A stretch of DNA of 64,000 nt, taken from NCBI GenBank assembly GCA_016787895.1, contig JAEUTN010000022.1, positions 310,001 through 374,000 on the forward strand, written 5' to 3'. A program made the position numbers and the translations under genes. Shown here piece after piece: positions 17,029 to 26,214 of this stretch (its first letter is position 1; each line of letters starts with the position of its first letter). The stretch is from Bacteroidia bacterium (GTDB lineage Bacteria; Bacteroidota; Bacteroidia; B-17B0; Aurantibacillaceae). The notes beneath the pieces are model-generated. The model saw nothing but the letters and a program-made list of their open reading frames with translations, ran no database searches and was not told the origin of the DNA.

Positions 17029-18825
17029 ATGAAAGGCTTTACCTCATTTTTAGTGTTTTTATTCATCTGCTTCACCCAAAAAGGGAGTGCTCAGGGTGTG
17101 GTTGCTCAGGTGAGTTCCAAAAAAGTGCAGGTAGGTGTGCCATTTGAATATGCGGTGGTAATTACCGTTAACGCCAATAATTTTACACCACCTTCATTTA
17201 AAGATTTTGACATTATCAGCGGCCCTAACCAAAGCAGCAGCATACAGTATGTGAACGGCAGTATGAGCCAGCAAATGACCATCTCCTATGGTTTGGTGGC
17301 AAAAAAGGAAGGAAAATTTACCATTGGGCCTTCGAGTGTATTGGCCAACGGACAAAAACTGGAAACCGGCTCAATTGCCATTGAAGCGGTTAAATCAGGC
17401 GCCGGACAAGGTGCTGCGGAGGATCCGGGTGCGCATAGTACAAAGATCAGCGGAAGTGACCTGTTCATTCGAACCGCCACCAGCAAAAACAAATGTTACA
17501 TCGGCGAACAAATTGTGATTACGCAAAAGGTGTACTCCCGTTTACAAATCATTGGGTTTCAAAAGTTCGCTCAACCGACTTATACCGGATTTTATTCTCA
17601 AGCCCAGGAATCCATGAGCAAAGGCCAGGTGGCCGTTGAAAACATCGATGGCATCAATTACTACACCTATGAATTGTTCCGAACCATCGGCACAGCAAAC
17701 AAAGCAGGTAAAATCGTTCTTGATCCGGTCGAAGGAGAAGTTGTAATTCGTCGTCAGGGTCAGTCAAAACCAAGAACGGTTTTCGAACAATTTTTCGGAG
17801 CACCGAGCTATGAGGACGTTCCTGTGAATTTAAAGAGCAGAAGCCTGGCGGTTGAAGTACTTGCACTTCCTGAAAAAAACAAACCGGCTAATTTTAGCGG
17901 AGGTGTAGGGGAACTAAGCGCAAGAATACAAACCAACCGTACAGAACTGAAAGCCAACGAGGCTTTTAACCTAAAAGTAACCATCAGTGGAAAAGGCAAC
18001 ATTAAACTGATTGAAGCCCCTAAGTATGAATTTCCGGAAAGTTTTGAAATCTATGAACCCAAAATTTCGGAGTCTGCGAATTCCAAAACCTTCGATTACC
18101 TGATCATACCCCGCTCTGAAGGCGAATACACCATTGATAACCTCGACTTCTCTTACTTCAATTTAAATTCAAAACAATACGTTACGCTGCCCTCTCCTCA
18201 ATTAAAAATCAAAGTACTTCCTCCTGACGCGAACAGCAGAGGAGCTCAGGTGTTCAGCATGCAAACGCAGGTAAAGGAATCGGAGAACGACATCCGTTAC
18301 ATCAAAAAAGGCGATTTTGTTCTTCAGCGTTCGGGGCACGAGTTTTTTAATTCTTTCGCGCATCTGTTTTGCCTGGCATTGATTTTTATTGCCCTGATAA
18401 CCGGGATGGTAGTGAGAAAAACTTATCTCAAACAAAATGCAGATGTGGTGCTGGTGAAAGAGCGCAAGGCAGCTCAACTCGCAAAAAAACAATTGCGCAG
18501 GGCTGAATCTTTTATGCTCAGCAACACCAAGGATGAATTTTATACAGAGATTTTGCTTTCCCTGAACAATTACCTGGGCCACAAATTAAACATACCTGTG
18601 GCGGACCTGTCAAAAGAGAAGGTGAAAGAAAGCCTAGCGAAGCGGAAAATTGACGGCGCATTATTGAATAGGGTGCTGGAGGCAATCTCTACTTGTGAGT
18701 TTGCTAAATATGCTCCCGGTGCGGTAAGCGGCGATTTGAAATCCATGTATTCCAATACCAGCAACCTGATTATCGAACTTGAACAAGCACTTAACACAAA
18801 AAGAACGTATGAAAAGGTGGTTTAA
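17029..18825 (+). CDS. batD: BatD, large membrane protein of the Bat operon
   Basis: A 598-residue protein starting at ATG 17029 (an in-frame TTG lies three codons upstream). It has a signal peptide (about 1-22, ending GSAQ), a long extracytoplasmic region of Ig-like beta domains (about 25-440) including the QKVYSRLQI and GVGELSA segments typical of BatD (oxygen tolerance family), a transmembrane segment near 453-470, and a cytoplasmic tail with a helical C-terminal domain. The protein is the usual large component of the Bat system. batE starts inside its last codons. Confidence 0.92.
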   Translation: MKGFTSFLVFLFICFTQKGSAQGVVAQVSSKKVQVGVPFEYAVVITVNANNFTPPSFKDFDIISGPNQSSSIQYVNGSMSQQMTISYGLVAKKEGKFTIGPSSVLANGQKLETGSIAIEAVKSGAGQGAAEDPGAHSTKISGSDLFIRTATSKNKCYIGEQIVITQKVYSRLQIIGFQKFAQPTYTGFYSQAQESMSKGQVAVENIDGINYYTYELFRTIGTANKAGKIVLDPVEGEVVIRRQGQSKPRTVFEQFFGAPSYEDVPVNLKSRSLAVEVLALPEKNKPANFSGGVGELSARIQTNRTELKANEAFNLKVTISGKGNIKLIEAPKYEFPESFEIYEPKISESANSKTFDYLIIPRSEGEYTIDNLDFSYFNLNSKQYVTLPSPQLKIKVLPPDANSRGAQVFSMQTQVKESENDIRYIKKGDFVLQRSGHEFFNSFAHLFCLALIFIALITGMVVRKTYLKQNADVVLVKERKAAQLAKKQLRRAESFMLSNTKDEFYTEILLSLNNYLGHKLNIPVADLSKEKVKESLAKRKIDGALLNRVLEAISTCEFAKYAPGAVSGDLKSMYSNTSNLIIELEQALNTKRTYEKVV

Positions 18826-19558
18826 TGTAATCTTTTTCTTTTTGGCAATTTCAGGGCTTCAGGCTGGCAATGAAACGCTTGTTCAGGCTGAAAAAGCCTA
18901 TGATGAAAAGCAATACAAAACCGCCATTACCTTATACGAGCAATTGATAAAAGAAGGTTATACCTCTTACCAATTGTATTTTAACCTGGGCAATTCTTAC
19001 TATAAAAACGGTAATCTGGGGCGTGCCATCCATGCCTACGAAATTGCCCGCAAACTTGAACCTGATGATGAGGATATAAAAATCAACCTTAGTCTGGCCA
19101 ATTCAAAAACGATTGACAAAATAGACACTAAAGAAAACTTTTTCATCACCGCCGTTAAAAGCAATGTTCTTTCTTCTTTAACCACTACTGCCTGGGCCTG
19201 GTTAAACATCTTCAGTTTGTTCATTGCTGCTGCCGCATTTTTTATGTATTACATCCTTTCGTCCTTTGCTCTTAAACGACTATTTTTTGGAATTTCCATG
19301 TTATTTGCCTTTACATTTTTGATTTCTTTTTTTCTGGGCAGCTCTGCTGTAAGAGCCAAATCGGAAAACAAATTTGCCATCGTTCTTGAAAAGGAAGTGA
19401 AAATAATGAACGAGCCAAATGCCACAGCAACCACCAAGTTCCGACTCCATGAAGGCACCAAAGTTAGAGTAGTTGAAAACAACGGAGACTGGATGCTGAT
19501 TAAACTTGAAAACGGGAATGAAGGCTGGTTAAAGTCTCTTGAATTAGGAGTGATTTAA
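18809..19558 (+). CDS. batE: BatE, TPR and SH3-domain protein
   Basis: A 249-residue protein; the start at 18809 (MKRWFNVIFFF) gives a proper signal peptide, while an upstream in-frame codon at 18779 would extend further into batD. TPR repeats occupy about 20-105, two transmembrane segments follow (about 124-147 and 151-178), and a C-terminal bacterial SH3 domain (about 185-249, VRVVENNGDWMLIKLENGNEG). It ends the Bat operon and overlaps the convergent hydrolase gene tail to tail by 4 bases. Confidence 0.9.
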   Translation: MKRWFNVIFFFLAISGLQAGNETLVQAEKAYDEKQYKTAITLYEQLIKEGYTSYQLYFNLGNSYYKNGNLGRAIHAYEIARKLEPDDEDIKINLSLANSKTIDKIDTKENFFITAVKSNVLSSLTTTAWAWLNIFSLFIAAAAFFMYYILSSFALKRLFFGISMLFAFTFLISFFLGSSAVRAKSENKFAIVLEKEVKIMNEPNATATTKFRLHEGTKVRVVENNGDWMLIKLENGNEGWLKSLELGVI

Positions 19559-20448
19559 TTTCCGGTGATAAACAACTCCATGTTTTTCCGGTAAGTCTCA
19601 AATCCCATTTTTTCGGGCACTTCACCATGATCGGCTCCATCTACCATATGTTTTCGTGCAAAAACACCTTTGTAATTTTTATACACTACTTCACCGTGAG
19701 TTTTATAGTTCAAAAACAAATCGTTTAAACCATGTATCCACAAAAACGGCTGATTTACTTTTTTAATTTCCTCAGCATTATCAATTTTCAGGTCGGTAAA
19801 GTAAGCAGCGGGCATGTTTAACTGAGAGGCATCCTGCACCATCACCTCCGCACTGCCAAAAGGAGCCTCAAGAATTATTCGTTCAGGCTTCAACACCCCG
19901 GGACTTGCTGTTAATTCACAGGCAGGAGCACTGCCCAGACTGAATCCATACATCACCAAACGCTCATCGCTTAAACCTTTTGATTTTAACCACTCCAAAC
20001 AGGCTTTTGTGTCCGCATACATGCCTTCCTCTGTGGGTTCTCCTTCGCTCAATCCGAAGCCCCGGTAATCAAACATCAGCACTCCAAAACGGTTTTTACT
20101 TCCGGTGTGTGCAAGCAATTTGGCTCTTTGCCAGTAAAAATCCATATGCCATTTGTTACCGTGACAGTACAAGATAACCGTATCGGTATTGATTCTGTTT
20201 AAATCCCCAATGTAAATTGCCTGGATATTAAAGGGGCTTGTTTCTTCTGTAGTTTGGGAAGCCAGGGAAAACCGATGAATCAGCGTGGAGGGGATGGTAT
20301 AGGAGTCATCCAGGATAAAATCCTGTTCACCGGTGTAATTGTCTAAAAGATATTCTTTGATGGTGTTATCGTTGTTATACAAATTGGAATCCAGCTTTAA
20401 GCAGGAACTGAATCCGAAAAGTAAAACGAAATAAAGTATGGTTTTCAT
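19555..20448 (-). CDS. Alpha/beta-hydrolase lipoprotein
   Basis: A 297-residue predicted lipoprotein: the lipobox-like FSSC places the acylated Cys at about residue 16. The alpha/beta-hydrolase fold shows ILYCHGNKW (oxyanion region, about 92-100), FDYRGFGLSEG (126-136), the nucleophile elbow GFSLGSAP with Ser170, a later LWIHGLNDLFLNY carrying the likely acid, and DGADHGE with the likely catalytic His. It probably hydrolyses an ester or amide in the envelope; substrate unknown. It directly follows the 20449-21117 gene with no gap, as last member of the lipA operon. Confidence 0.85.
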   Translation of the reverse strand: MKTILYFVLLFGFSSCLKLDSNLYNNDNTIKEYLLDNYTGEQDFILDDSYTIPSTLIHRFSLASQTTEETSPFNIQAIYIGDLNRINTDTVILYCHGNKWHMDFYWQRAKLLAHTGSKNRFGVLMFDYRGFGLSEGEPTEEGMYADTKACLEWLKSKGLSDERLVMYGFSLGSAPACELTASPGVLKPERIILEAPFGSAEVMVQDASQLNMPAAYFTDLKIDNAEEIKKVNQPFLWIHGLNDLFLNYKTHGEVVYKNYKGVFARKHMVDGADHGEVPEKMGFETYRKNMELFITGN

Positions 20449-21117
20449 TTAAAACGTTCTGATAAGGTTATAATAAAATCCTATGCTTCCTTTACCGTTC
20501 AGTCCCACATAATCCACCACCCCTGGAGTATTGGGAATACCCATCCCAATAAATTTAAACTCAAATTGGTGCTGCCATTTTGGTTTAACGAACACGTAAC
20601 CGAGTTGCAGGTTGGGTATCACATGACGTGTTTGTAATTCGTTATGGGCTTTGTATTTAGAAAATTCAAACCAGGCATTTAATCCACCATAGAGATAAGA
20701 TGGTTTTTTAAACAAGTGGTAATACACATTAATATCTCCGCTTGGCCAGGCCCTTAGTGTTTTGGCTGTACCCACGCTATAGGCCAGCTGAAGAGCGGGT
20801 GCAGCCGACATACCCAGACCACTCTCCAATTCAAAGAGTTGACAACTTGCCCCGAGGTCGGCCTGCAGGTTACCAAACAAAGAACTTGTAAAATGCAAGG
20901 CACCGAAAGCAGTGATTGAGCTGTTGATACCCTGAGCGTATGCCAGGGTTGAAAACGGGATGGGAATAGGAGCTCCGGAATACATGATGCCGGGCCCTCC
21001 GAAAGAAAAAGAAATGGCCTTTTGGTTTTTTTCAAGTGGTTTTACAAAACGGGATGGGGCGCAGGAAAAAAGTCCGAAAAGAACAGCGGTTAAAAGGAGT
21101 TGTATGCCCCTTTTCAT
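20449..21117 (-). CDS. Predicted outer-membrane lipoprotein, function unknown
   Basis: A 222-residue protein with a lipoprotein signal (GLFSC, Cys at about 19) followed by SRFVKPLEKNQKAISFSFGGP and alternating aromatic/hydrophobic strands, ending in FYYNLIRTF, which resembles a small beta-barrel C-terminus. I recognise no named family. Its ATG shares a base with the lipA stop (TAATG) and it abuts the hydrolase gene, so it is translated with its neighbours. Confidence 0.75.
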   Translation of the reverse strand: MKRGIQLLLTAVLFGLFSCAPSRFVKPLEKNQKAISFSFGGPGIMYSGAPIPIPFSTLAYAQGINSSITAFGALHFTSSLFGNLQADLGASCQLFELESGLGMSAAPALQLAYSVGTAKTLRAWPSGDINVYYHLFKKPSYLYGGLNAWFEFSKYKAHNELQTRHVIPNLQLGYVFVKPKWQHQFEFKFIGMGIPNTPGVVDYVGLNGKGSIGFYYNLIRTF

Positions 21118-21980
21118 TAAAAAATATGTTTTTCGGCGTGGTATGAAGAACGCACCAGAGGGCCGCTCTCCACAAAACGAAATCCTTTTTGAAGGGCATA
21201 GTCCTTATAGGCCTTAAATTCATCCGGATGCACAAAACGGGCAACGGGTAAGTGTTTAGGTGTTGGTTGAAGGTATTGTCCAAGTGTTACTACATCGCAT
21301 TTTACAGATGCCAGATCATCAAGACTTTCGTACACTTCCTGCTCTGTTTCACCCAATCCAAGCATGATGCCGCTTTTGGTTTTCACACCTGCTTTGTCCA
21401 AACGGTCCAGCACTTCGAGGCTTCGGTCGTACTTGGCCTGAATGCGCACCTGGGCGGTTAAACGCCTGACGGTTTCCATGTTATGTGAAACAATGTCGGG
21501 TCTGGCATCAATAATACGTTGCAGATTATCCCATTTACCTGCAAAATCCGGAATCAGACATTCGAACTTTGTTTCAGGACTAACAGCCCTTATCTCTTTA
21601 ATTGTTTCGGCCCAAATGATGGAACCTCCATCCTTCAGATCATCGCGATCTACACTCGTAATTACACAGTGTTTAACCCCCATGAGTTTTACCGATTCGG
21701 CTACCCGTTTAGGTTCATCCCAGTCGGCCGGTTTAGGTTTGCCGGTGGCTACTGCGCAAAAACCACAACTGCGGGTACAGATGTTACCCAAAATCATAAA
21801 TGTTGCGGTGCCAGCTCCCCAGCACTCACCCATGTTCGGACAATTACCACTTTCGCAAATGGTGTGAAGTTTGTGTTTGCTCACAATGCCCCGCACTTTC
21901 ACGTACTCTTCACCGGTGGGTAATTTTACCCTGAGCCAATCCGGCTTTTTTACTCTTTGAATTTCTTCACTCAGTTCCAT
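21117..21980 (-). CDS. lipA: Lipoyl synthase LipA
   Basis: A 287-residue radical SAM enzyme that inserts two sulfurs into octanoylated E2 and GcvH domains to make lipoyl groups. Starting at MELSEEIQ (21980), the auxiliary [4Fe-4S] cluster cysteines are 42, 47 and 53 ([12 protein letters not shown]) and the radical SAM CxxxCxxC is 68, 72 and 75 (CTRSCGFC). The C-terminal RSSYH motif that completes the auxiliary cluster is present. An alternative start at 22007 would overlap the upstream gene; 21980 leaves one base between the genes and matches the usual LipA N-terminus. Confidence 0.96.
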   Translation of the reverse strand: MELSEEIQRVKKPDWLRVKLPTGEEYVKVRGIVSKHKLHTICESGNCPNMGECWGAGTATFMILGNICTRSCGFCAVATGKPKPADWDEPKRVAESVKLMGVKHCVITSVDRDDLKDGGSIIWAETIKEIRAVSPETKFECLIPDFAGKWDNLQRIIDARPDIVSHNMETVRRLTAQVRIQAKYDRSLEVLDRLDKAGVKTKSGIMLGLGETEQEVYESLDDLASVKCDVVTLGQYLQPTPKHLPVARFVHPDEFKAYKDYALQKGFRFVESGPLVRSSYHAEKHIF

Positions 21981-21981
21981 A

Positions 21982-22740
21982 TCAATAATACTTTCTTCCG
22001 AACACAAACCCGAGTCTTAAACTAACCACAAAATTTTCGGAAGGGTTACGCGCCATGATGGGCAAAGCAATAGGAAAATAATCCACACACAAACCGAGTT
22101 CAAGCGCCCGGATAATGTTGGTATAATGCGCATATTCAAAACTGATATTAAACTTCCCGGTAATAACCGGACGAACCTTTATGCCATCAAAACCTTTAAA
22201 AAAGGAGGCCCGTCCGTTGATGCTATCGATGGTAAAGGTATCCTCATTAAAAGGTACTTCATCGGTGACCACATTATTGTATTGAACACGGTCTACCTGA
22301 ACATAATAGGGTTTTAAAAACGCAATACCCGGTCCTATGGAATAAGAATACCTTACCTCAACCGCTTCAAGGTCGGCTTTATGGTAAAACACATTTTGTG
22401 AACCAAGGGCCGCTTTGAGTAACATCACGTTGTTGAGTTTTCCATAAACAAACCGTTTGCGATCGAAAGCATCGCCCACTACCTGAACTTCTTTGGGGTG
22501 TTTGATGTTGTTAAAGTCTATCTCAAAATAATTTCGCTGTTTTACGGTGACATGCTTTGACATGCGGTACAAAACGCCCATGCCCCGCGTATGTAAATAA
22601 ATCGATCCGGTATGATCTTTTCTGTACAATACATTGTTATCACTTCCACCTTCGATGGCCTCGCGACCACCCGGTGCCTGTGCCTTTAAAACTCCGGCGC
22701 CAAGAAGCAGAAACAATGGGAAAAGGACCTTTTTAAACAT
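21982..22740 (-). CDS. Exported outer-membrane-like protein of unknown function
   Basis: A 252-residue protein with a signal peptide (about 1-20, ending KAQ). The mature part is beta-rich, with a conserved-looking [15 protein letters not shown] segment and a C-terminal [11 protein letters not shown] ending in aromatics, as in small beta-barrels. This resembles a conserved Bacteroidota hypothetical protein often near housekeeping genes; I cannot name a function. It is the first gene of the lipA operon. Confidence 0.75.
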   Translation of the reverse strand: MFKKVLFPLFLLLGAGVLKAQAPGGREAIEGGSDNNVLYRKDHTGSIYLHTRGMGVLYRMSKHVTVKQRNYFEIDFNNIKHPKEVQVVGDAFDRKRFVYGKLNNVMLLKAALGSQNVFYHKADLEAVEVRYSYSIGPGIAFLKPYYVQVDRVQYNNVVTDEVPFNEDTFTIDSINGRASFFKGFDGIKVRPVITGKFNISFEYAHYTNIIRALELGLCVDYFPIALPIMARNPSENFVVSLRLGFVFGRKYY

Positions 22741-22745
22741 CTTAA

Positions 22746-22753
22746 CAAAATTA
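22746..22753 (-). promoter_or_regulatory. -7 promoter element of the lipA operon
   Basis: On the minus strand TAATTTTG (22753-22746) matches TAnnTTTG just upstream of the ATG at 22740, leaving almost no leader. It is one half of a 57-base divergent promoter region shared with the OsmC gene. Confidence 0.35.
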
Positions 22754-22774
22754 ATTAATTCAACAGTATTATCC

Positions 22775-22782
22775 TATTTTTG
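22775..22782 (+). promoter_or_regulatory. -7 promoter element of the OsmC-family gene
   Basis: TATTTTTG matches TAnnTTTG 15 bases before the ATG at 22798. A -33 box is not clear. It faces the lipA-operon promoter. Confidence 0.45.
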
Positions 22783-22797
22783 TAAAAACCCAAATCC

Positions 22798-23208
22798 ATG
22801 ATAACCAGCAAAGTAACATACGTAGGGGGTCTTCATACCGAGTCTGTTCATCAGGCTTCCGGCGCGCACATTGAAACCGATGCTCCCAAGGACAACAATG
22901 GCAAGGGAGAAGCGTTTAGTCCAACCGATCTTACCGCCACTTCTTTGGCGAATTGTATGTTAACTGTTATGGGCATTGCCTCCCGAAAGGACCAGATTAC
23001 TCCCATTGACGGCACCATTGCTGAAGTTACCAAAGTGATGTATGCCGATCCGAGGCGAATTGGTGAAATTCATATTACCCTTACTTTTCCAAAAGCGAAT
23101 TTCAGCGAGAAGGAAAAAAAGATTTACGAACACACGGCTTACACTTGTCCGGTTGCAAAAAGTCTGCATCCCGACATCAAACAGCTTCTTACTTTTGTTT
23201 GGCCCTGA
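22798..23208 (+). CDS. OsmC-family peroxiredoxin-like protein
   Basis: A 136-residue OsmC/Ohr-fold protein. The two family cysteines are visible: Cys53 in ATSLANCMLTVMG and Cys117 in AYTCPVAKSL. Members reduce organic hydroperoxides with this Cys pair; the sequence resembles the YhfA/OsmC-like branch rather than Ohr, so the peroxide substrate is uncertain. It has its own promoter and is followed 22 bases later by a flippase gene with no obvious link. Confidence 0.9.
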   Translation: MITSKVTYVGGLHTESVHQASGAHIETDAPKDNNGKGEAFSPTDLTATSLANCMLTVMGIASRKDQITPIDGTIAEVTKVMYADPRRIGEIHITLTFPKANFSEKEKKIYEHTAYTCPVAKSLHPDIKQLLTFVWP

Positions 23209-23230
23209 GGTATAGCCAAACTTAATTACC

Positions 23231-24427
23231 ATGTTCACACATCTTCTCCAAGGTCTTCTTTCCAGGTTAATCGTTGCCCTTATCGGATTTTCGGTTTTGG
23301 TGATCAGCGCCAAATACCTTGGCGTAAGCACCCGGGGGGAGATTAGTCTCTTTTTATTCAACATTGCTCTCCTGCAAATTATCACTGAGGTGTTTACAGG
23401 CTATCACCTTGTACATTTTATGACCAAATTCCGTGCTTTTAGAATTTATGGTTTTGGTTTTGCTTTTATTCTATGCATTACTTTGATGGGTAACAGCATT
23501 TTATGGTTTGCCGGAAAACACATAGAAGGTTTTTTCTGGCAGGCTTTTCTCATCACAGCGCTGGTGACTTTGCACACCTTTCAATGCGTGATGATTCTCG
23601 GCCTTGGAAAATTAAAATTGTATTATGGTTTAAGTTTATTGCAACCGGCATTGCTGCTTTGTTTTTTGCTGGGTTATGTGTTGTTTACCTCCAACTTAAC
23701 TTTAGAAACTTATGTGTATCCTTTGCTGATTTCTTTTGGTTTGGCTACTCTCATTTCGTTTGGTATGCTATGGTTTCTATTAAAATCCAAAACAGACCTT
23801 AAACCCTTTTCTTCCTTGCCCATCCTTAAAAATGGTTTAGCGGCACAATTGGCCTTAATGATGTTTGTATTGGGGAATAAGTACAGTTTTTACCTGCTTG
23901 AGCCCGGTGCTGATTTGGGTTTGTATGCAGCAGCCATAACCATTACCGAATCGGTGCTGATTATTGTAAGCGCTATGTTACCGCTGTACCTTTCAAAAAT
24001 TGCTTCTGAGTTAAGAACAGAGAAAACAAGCGCACTAACCTTAAAACTTGGGGCCTCAGCTGTTTTGTTATGTACTCTTGGTCTTATTTTTCTTAATGCT
24101 TTGCCTGAGAAGATCTACCTGAAACTGCTTGGAGAAGGTTTTAAAGGGATTAAAATGGTGATCCTGTATTATAGCCCTGCCGTTATCTTTACAGCCCTTT
24201 ACCTCATCCTTTCAAATTATTTCTCAGGAAAAGGCAAAGCAAGCCTGGTGATGAAAAGTAATGTTCTGGGGTTTGTTATCACTCTTGTTGTTGGTCCCTG
24301 GTTAGTGAACACCTGCAATTTAAAAGGTGCAGCCATAGTTGCAATTTTGGTTTACGGTTTAAACGCCGCTTTTTTGACGTACCATTTTATTAAACAATCT
24401 GGCGGTATCCGGTTTATAAAAAACTGA
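23231..24427 (+). CDS. Polysaccharide (oligosaccharide) flippase-type membrane protein
   Basis: A 398-residue integral membrane protein with about 11-12 hydrophobic segments spread over its length, beginning RLIVALIGFSVLVISAKYLGVSTRGEISLF, which is the usual start of Wzx-like MOP-superfamily exporters (split here: the YLG...RG...F pattern lies at about 25-38). It would flip lipid-linked glycans across the inner membrane. The substrate is unknown; a glycan cluster lies about 8 kb downstream, but other genes separate them. Confidence 0.8.
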   Translation: MFTHLLQGLLSRLIVALIGFSVLVISAKYLGVSTRGEISLFLFNIALLQIITEVFTGYHLVHFMTKFRAFRIYGFGFAFILCITLMGNSILWFAGKHIEGFFWQAFLITALVTLHTFQCVMILGLGKLKLYYGLSLLQPALLLCFLLGYVLFTSNLTLETYVYPLLISFGLATLISFGMLWFLLKSKTDLKPFSSLPILKNGLAAQLALMMFVLGNKYSFYLLEPGADLGLYAAAITITESVLIIVSAMLPLYLSKIASELRTEKTSALTLKLGASAVLLCTLGLIFLNALPEKIYLKLLGEGFKGIKMVILYYSPAVIFTALYLILSNYFSGKGKASLVMKSNVLGFVITLVVGPWLVNTCNLKGAAIVAILVYGLNAAFLTYHFIKQSGGIRFIKN

Positions 24428-24658
24428 AGGCATCTATCTTTTTCAGGATGATTGAATTGTGCAATCTATGTAAAAACCAACAGAAGCCAATTAAAAGGTA
24501 TTTTAAATAAAACGCATTCAAATGTCTGCCAGATATAAAAGTCTCTTTTTTGTAATTGGGTAATGTTTAATTTAGATTAATAGCTACTGAATATCAGTAT
24601 AAGTTAGTACCGTCATTTAATTCAGAAGCAAATACAGGTCTGTACCAAAACATTTAAT

Positions 24659-25900
24659 ATGAAAAAATTACTCTACCTGATTTCTCTGCTTTTTATTGCA
24701 GGATGTTACTACGGGCAATTAGGCTCCGGTTTGGTGTCACAGTATTACTTTAATGGAAATGCGAATGATATGGTTGGAAACAATCATGGTATCGTTAGGG
24801 GTGCGACTTTATCCATGGACCGTTTTGGGAGTCCTAATTCAGCTTATTGCTTTAATGGTCAAAACAATCTGATCAATCTAGGAACAAGCCCTTCATTAAG
24901 AACCGGCACCATGAGTATTTCATTTTGGGCTAAAATGACCGGTACCATTGTTAATTCAAGCGCCTATTCCAACCACCCTTTTATTTTTACAAAAGCCAGC
25001 AACCTGAGTGGGGCTTATGAAGCCTATTTTGTGGGCGTTTATAAATTCACGGATAAGATTGATGCGGCAACTTCCGACGCTTTTGGATTTCAAACTGTTT
25101 CATTTTCAAACGAAGTGGCCAGCCAGGATGTTTGGAGGCACATAGTTTATTCATTCACTACAGACTCCACTTATCTTTATGTTGACAACCAACTAAGCAA
25201 TCAACTCTACAAAGGGTATTCCTCTGTATACCTTCCATCGGACTCTGTTGTATTGGGATTTGTTGGCAACATACCCAATGGAGGTACATTCAGCTGGCTA
25301 AATGGTTGTTTGGATGATTTCAGAATTTACAACCGGAAGTTAACCCGGGAAGAAATTGCTCAACTTTATCTGGAAACAAAACCAATAAGTAATTTTTCTT
25401 TTCCCGGTTCAATTTGCAGCGGAGAAACCAAGACCTTTACAGACAATTCAATGAATTCGCCGACTACCTGGGCATGGAGTGTGTCGCCAGCTACAGGGGT
25501 TACCATTAACTCGGGAAATTCACAAAACCCTTCGATCACCTTTGCAAATGCGGGTATCTATCTGGTTACCTTAACCGCCGGAAACGCCGTGGGTTCAGGC
25601 GCAGCAATCACCAAAACCGTCACTGTTTCGGCTTGCACCGGATTAGACCAGATGACTTCGGAAATTTTGGGTCTAAGTATTTATCCCAATCCTTCTGATG
25701 GGAAAATTAGTTTTAATCAATCGCTTCCTTTAAACAGTACTCTTCATGTTTACAATCAATTAGGACAAAAATTAAAAACATGGCTCATCAATTCATCTCA
25801 GCAATCAGAGCTGGATGGTTCGTTTTTACCAAAGGGGGGTTATGTTCTGCAAATAATATCAGGCGAGGATATTAGAATCATAAAATTAATTGTTCATTGA
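24659..25900 (+). CDS. Secreted LamG/PKD protein with T9SS type A sorting signal
   Basis: A 413-residue protein. The signal peptide (about 1-20) ends in IAGC, so a lipoprotein signal is possible, although T9SS cargo normally uses signal peptidase I. A LamG/concanavalin-like domain follows (about 25-235, ending with the LDDFRIYNRKLTREEIAQLY motif), then a PKD-like domain (about 240-325, PTTWAWSVSPATG) and a type A sorting domain (about 335-413) with IYPNPSDGKISF and YNQLGQKL. It is probably surface-attached or released by the PorU/PorV system in this window. The LamG domain is clearly paralogous to that of the next gene. Confidence 0.9.
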   Translation: MKKLLYLISLLFIAGCYYGQLGSGLVSQYYFNGNANDMVGNNHGIVRGATLSMDRFGSPNSAYCFNGQNNLINLGTSPSLRTGTMSISFWAKMTGTIVNSSAYSNHPFIFTKASNLSGAYEAYFVGVYKFTDKIDAATSDAFGFQTVSFSNEVASQDVWRHIVYSFTTDSTYLYVDNQLSNQLYKGYSSVYLPSDSVVLGFVGNIPNGGTFSWLNGCLDDFRIYNRKLTREEIAQLYLETKPISNFSFPGSICSGETKTFTDNSMNSPTTWAWSVSPATGVTINSGNSQNPSITFANAGIYLVTLTAGNAVGSGAAITKTVTVSACTGLDQMTSEILGLSIYPNPSDGKISFNQSLPLNSTLHVYNQLGQKLKTWLINSSQQSELDGSFLPKGGYVLQIISGEDIRIIKLIVH

Positions 25901-26214
25901 TTGTTCAACAAGTGCGAACGTGCTTTGCAAACATTATAGGACATCGAGCATTATTTGCACTTTTTTTAGTAACCGGATTCTTAAGTATTTTTTAACAAGT
26001 AAATAAGTTAAATGTATTTTATAAGAAGAGATTTTCACCAGCAACCGTTAATTGCATTATCTTTATTCCGCACTTTCTATAAAGCAATCTGCTCATCGGA
26101 TCTCTAAAAAAAATACTCGTATTCCTCTTCATTCTGTTTAGTTCTGAAATTTTCTCACAAATTCCAATAACTGGACTAATCGGCGCCTGGCCATTTTCCG
26201 GTAATGCGAATGAC

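Noticed and set aside
24428..24658. 231-base AT-rich gap between the flippase and LamG genes, checked for tRNA, small RNA or promoter
   Set aside because: No cloverleaf, hairpin with T-tract or TAnnTTTG element was found; nothing can be supported there.
25901..26100. Spacer between the two LamG genes, examined for a promoter or insertion element
   Set aside because: No terminal repeats or transposase remnants and no good -7/-33 pair were seen.
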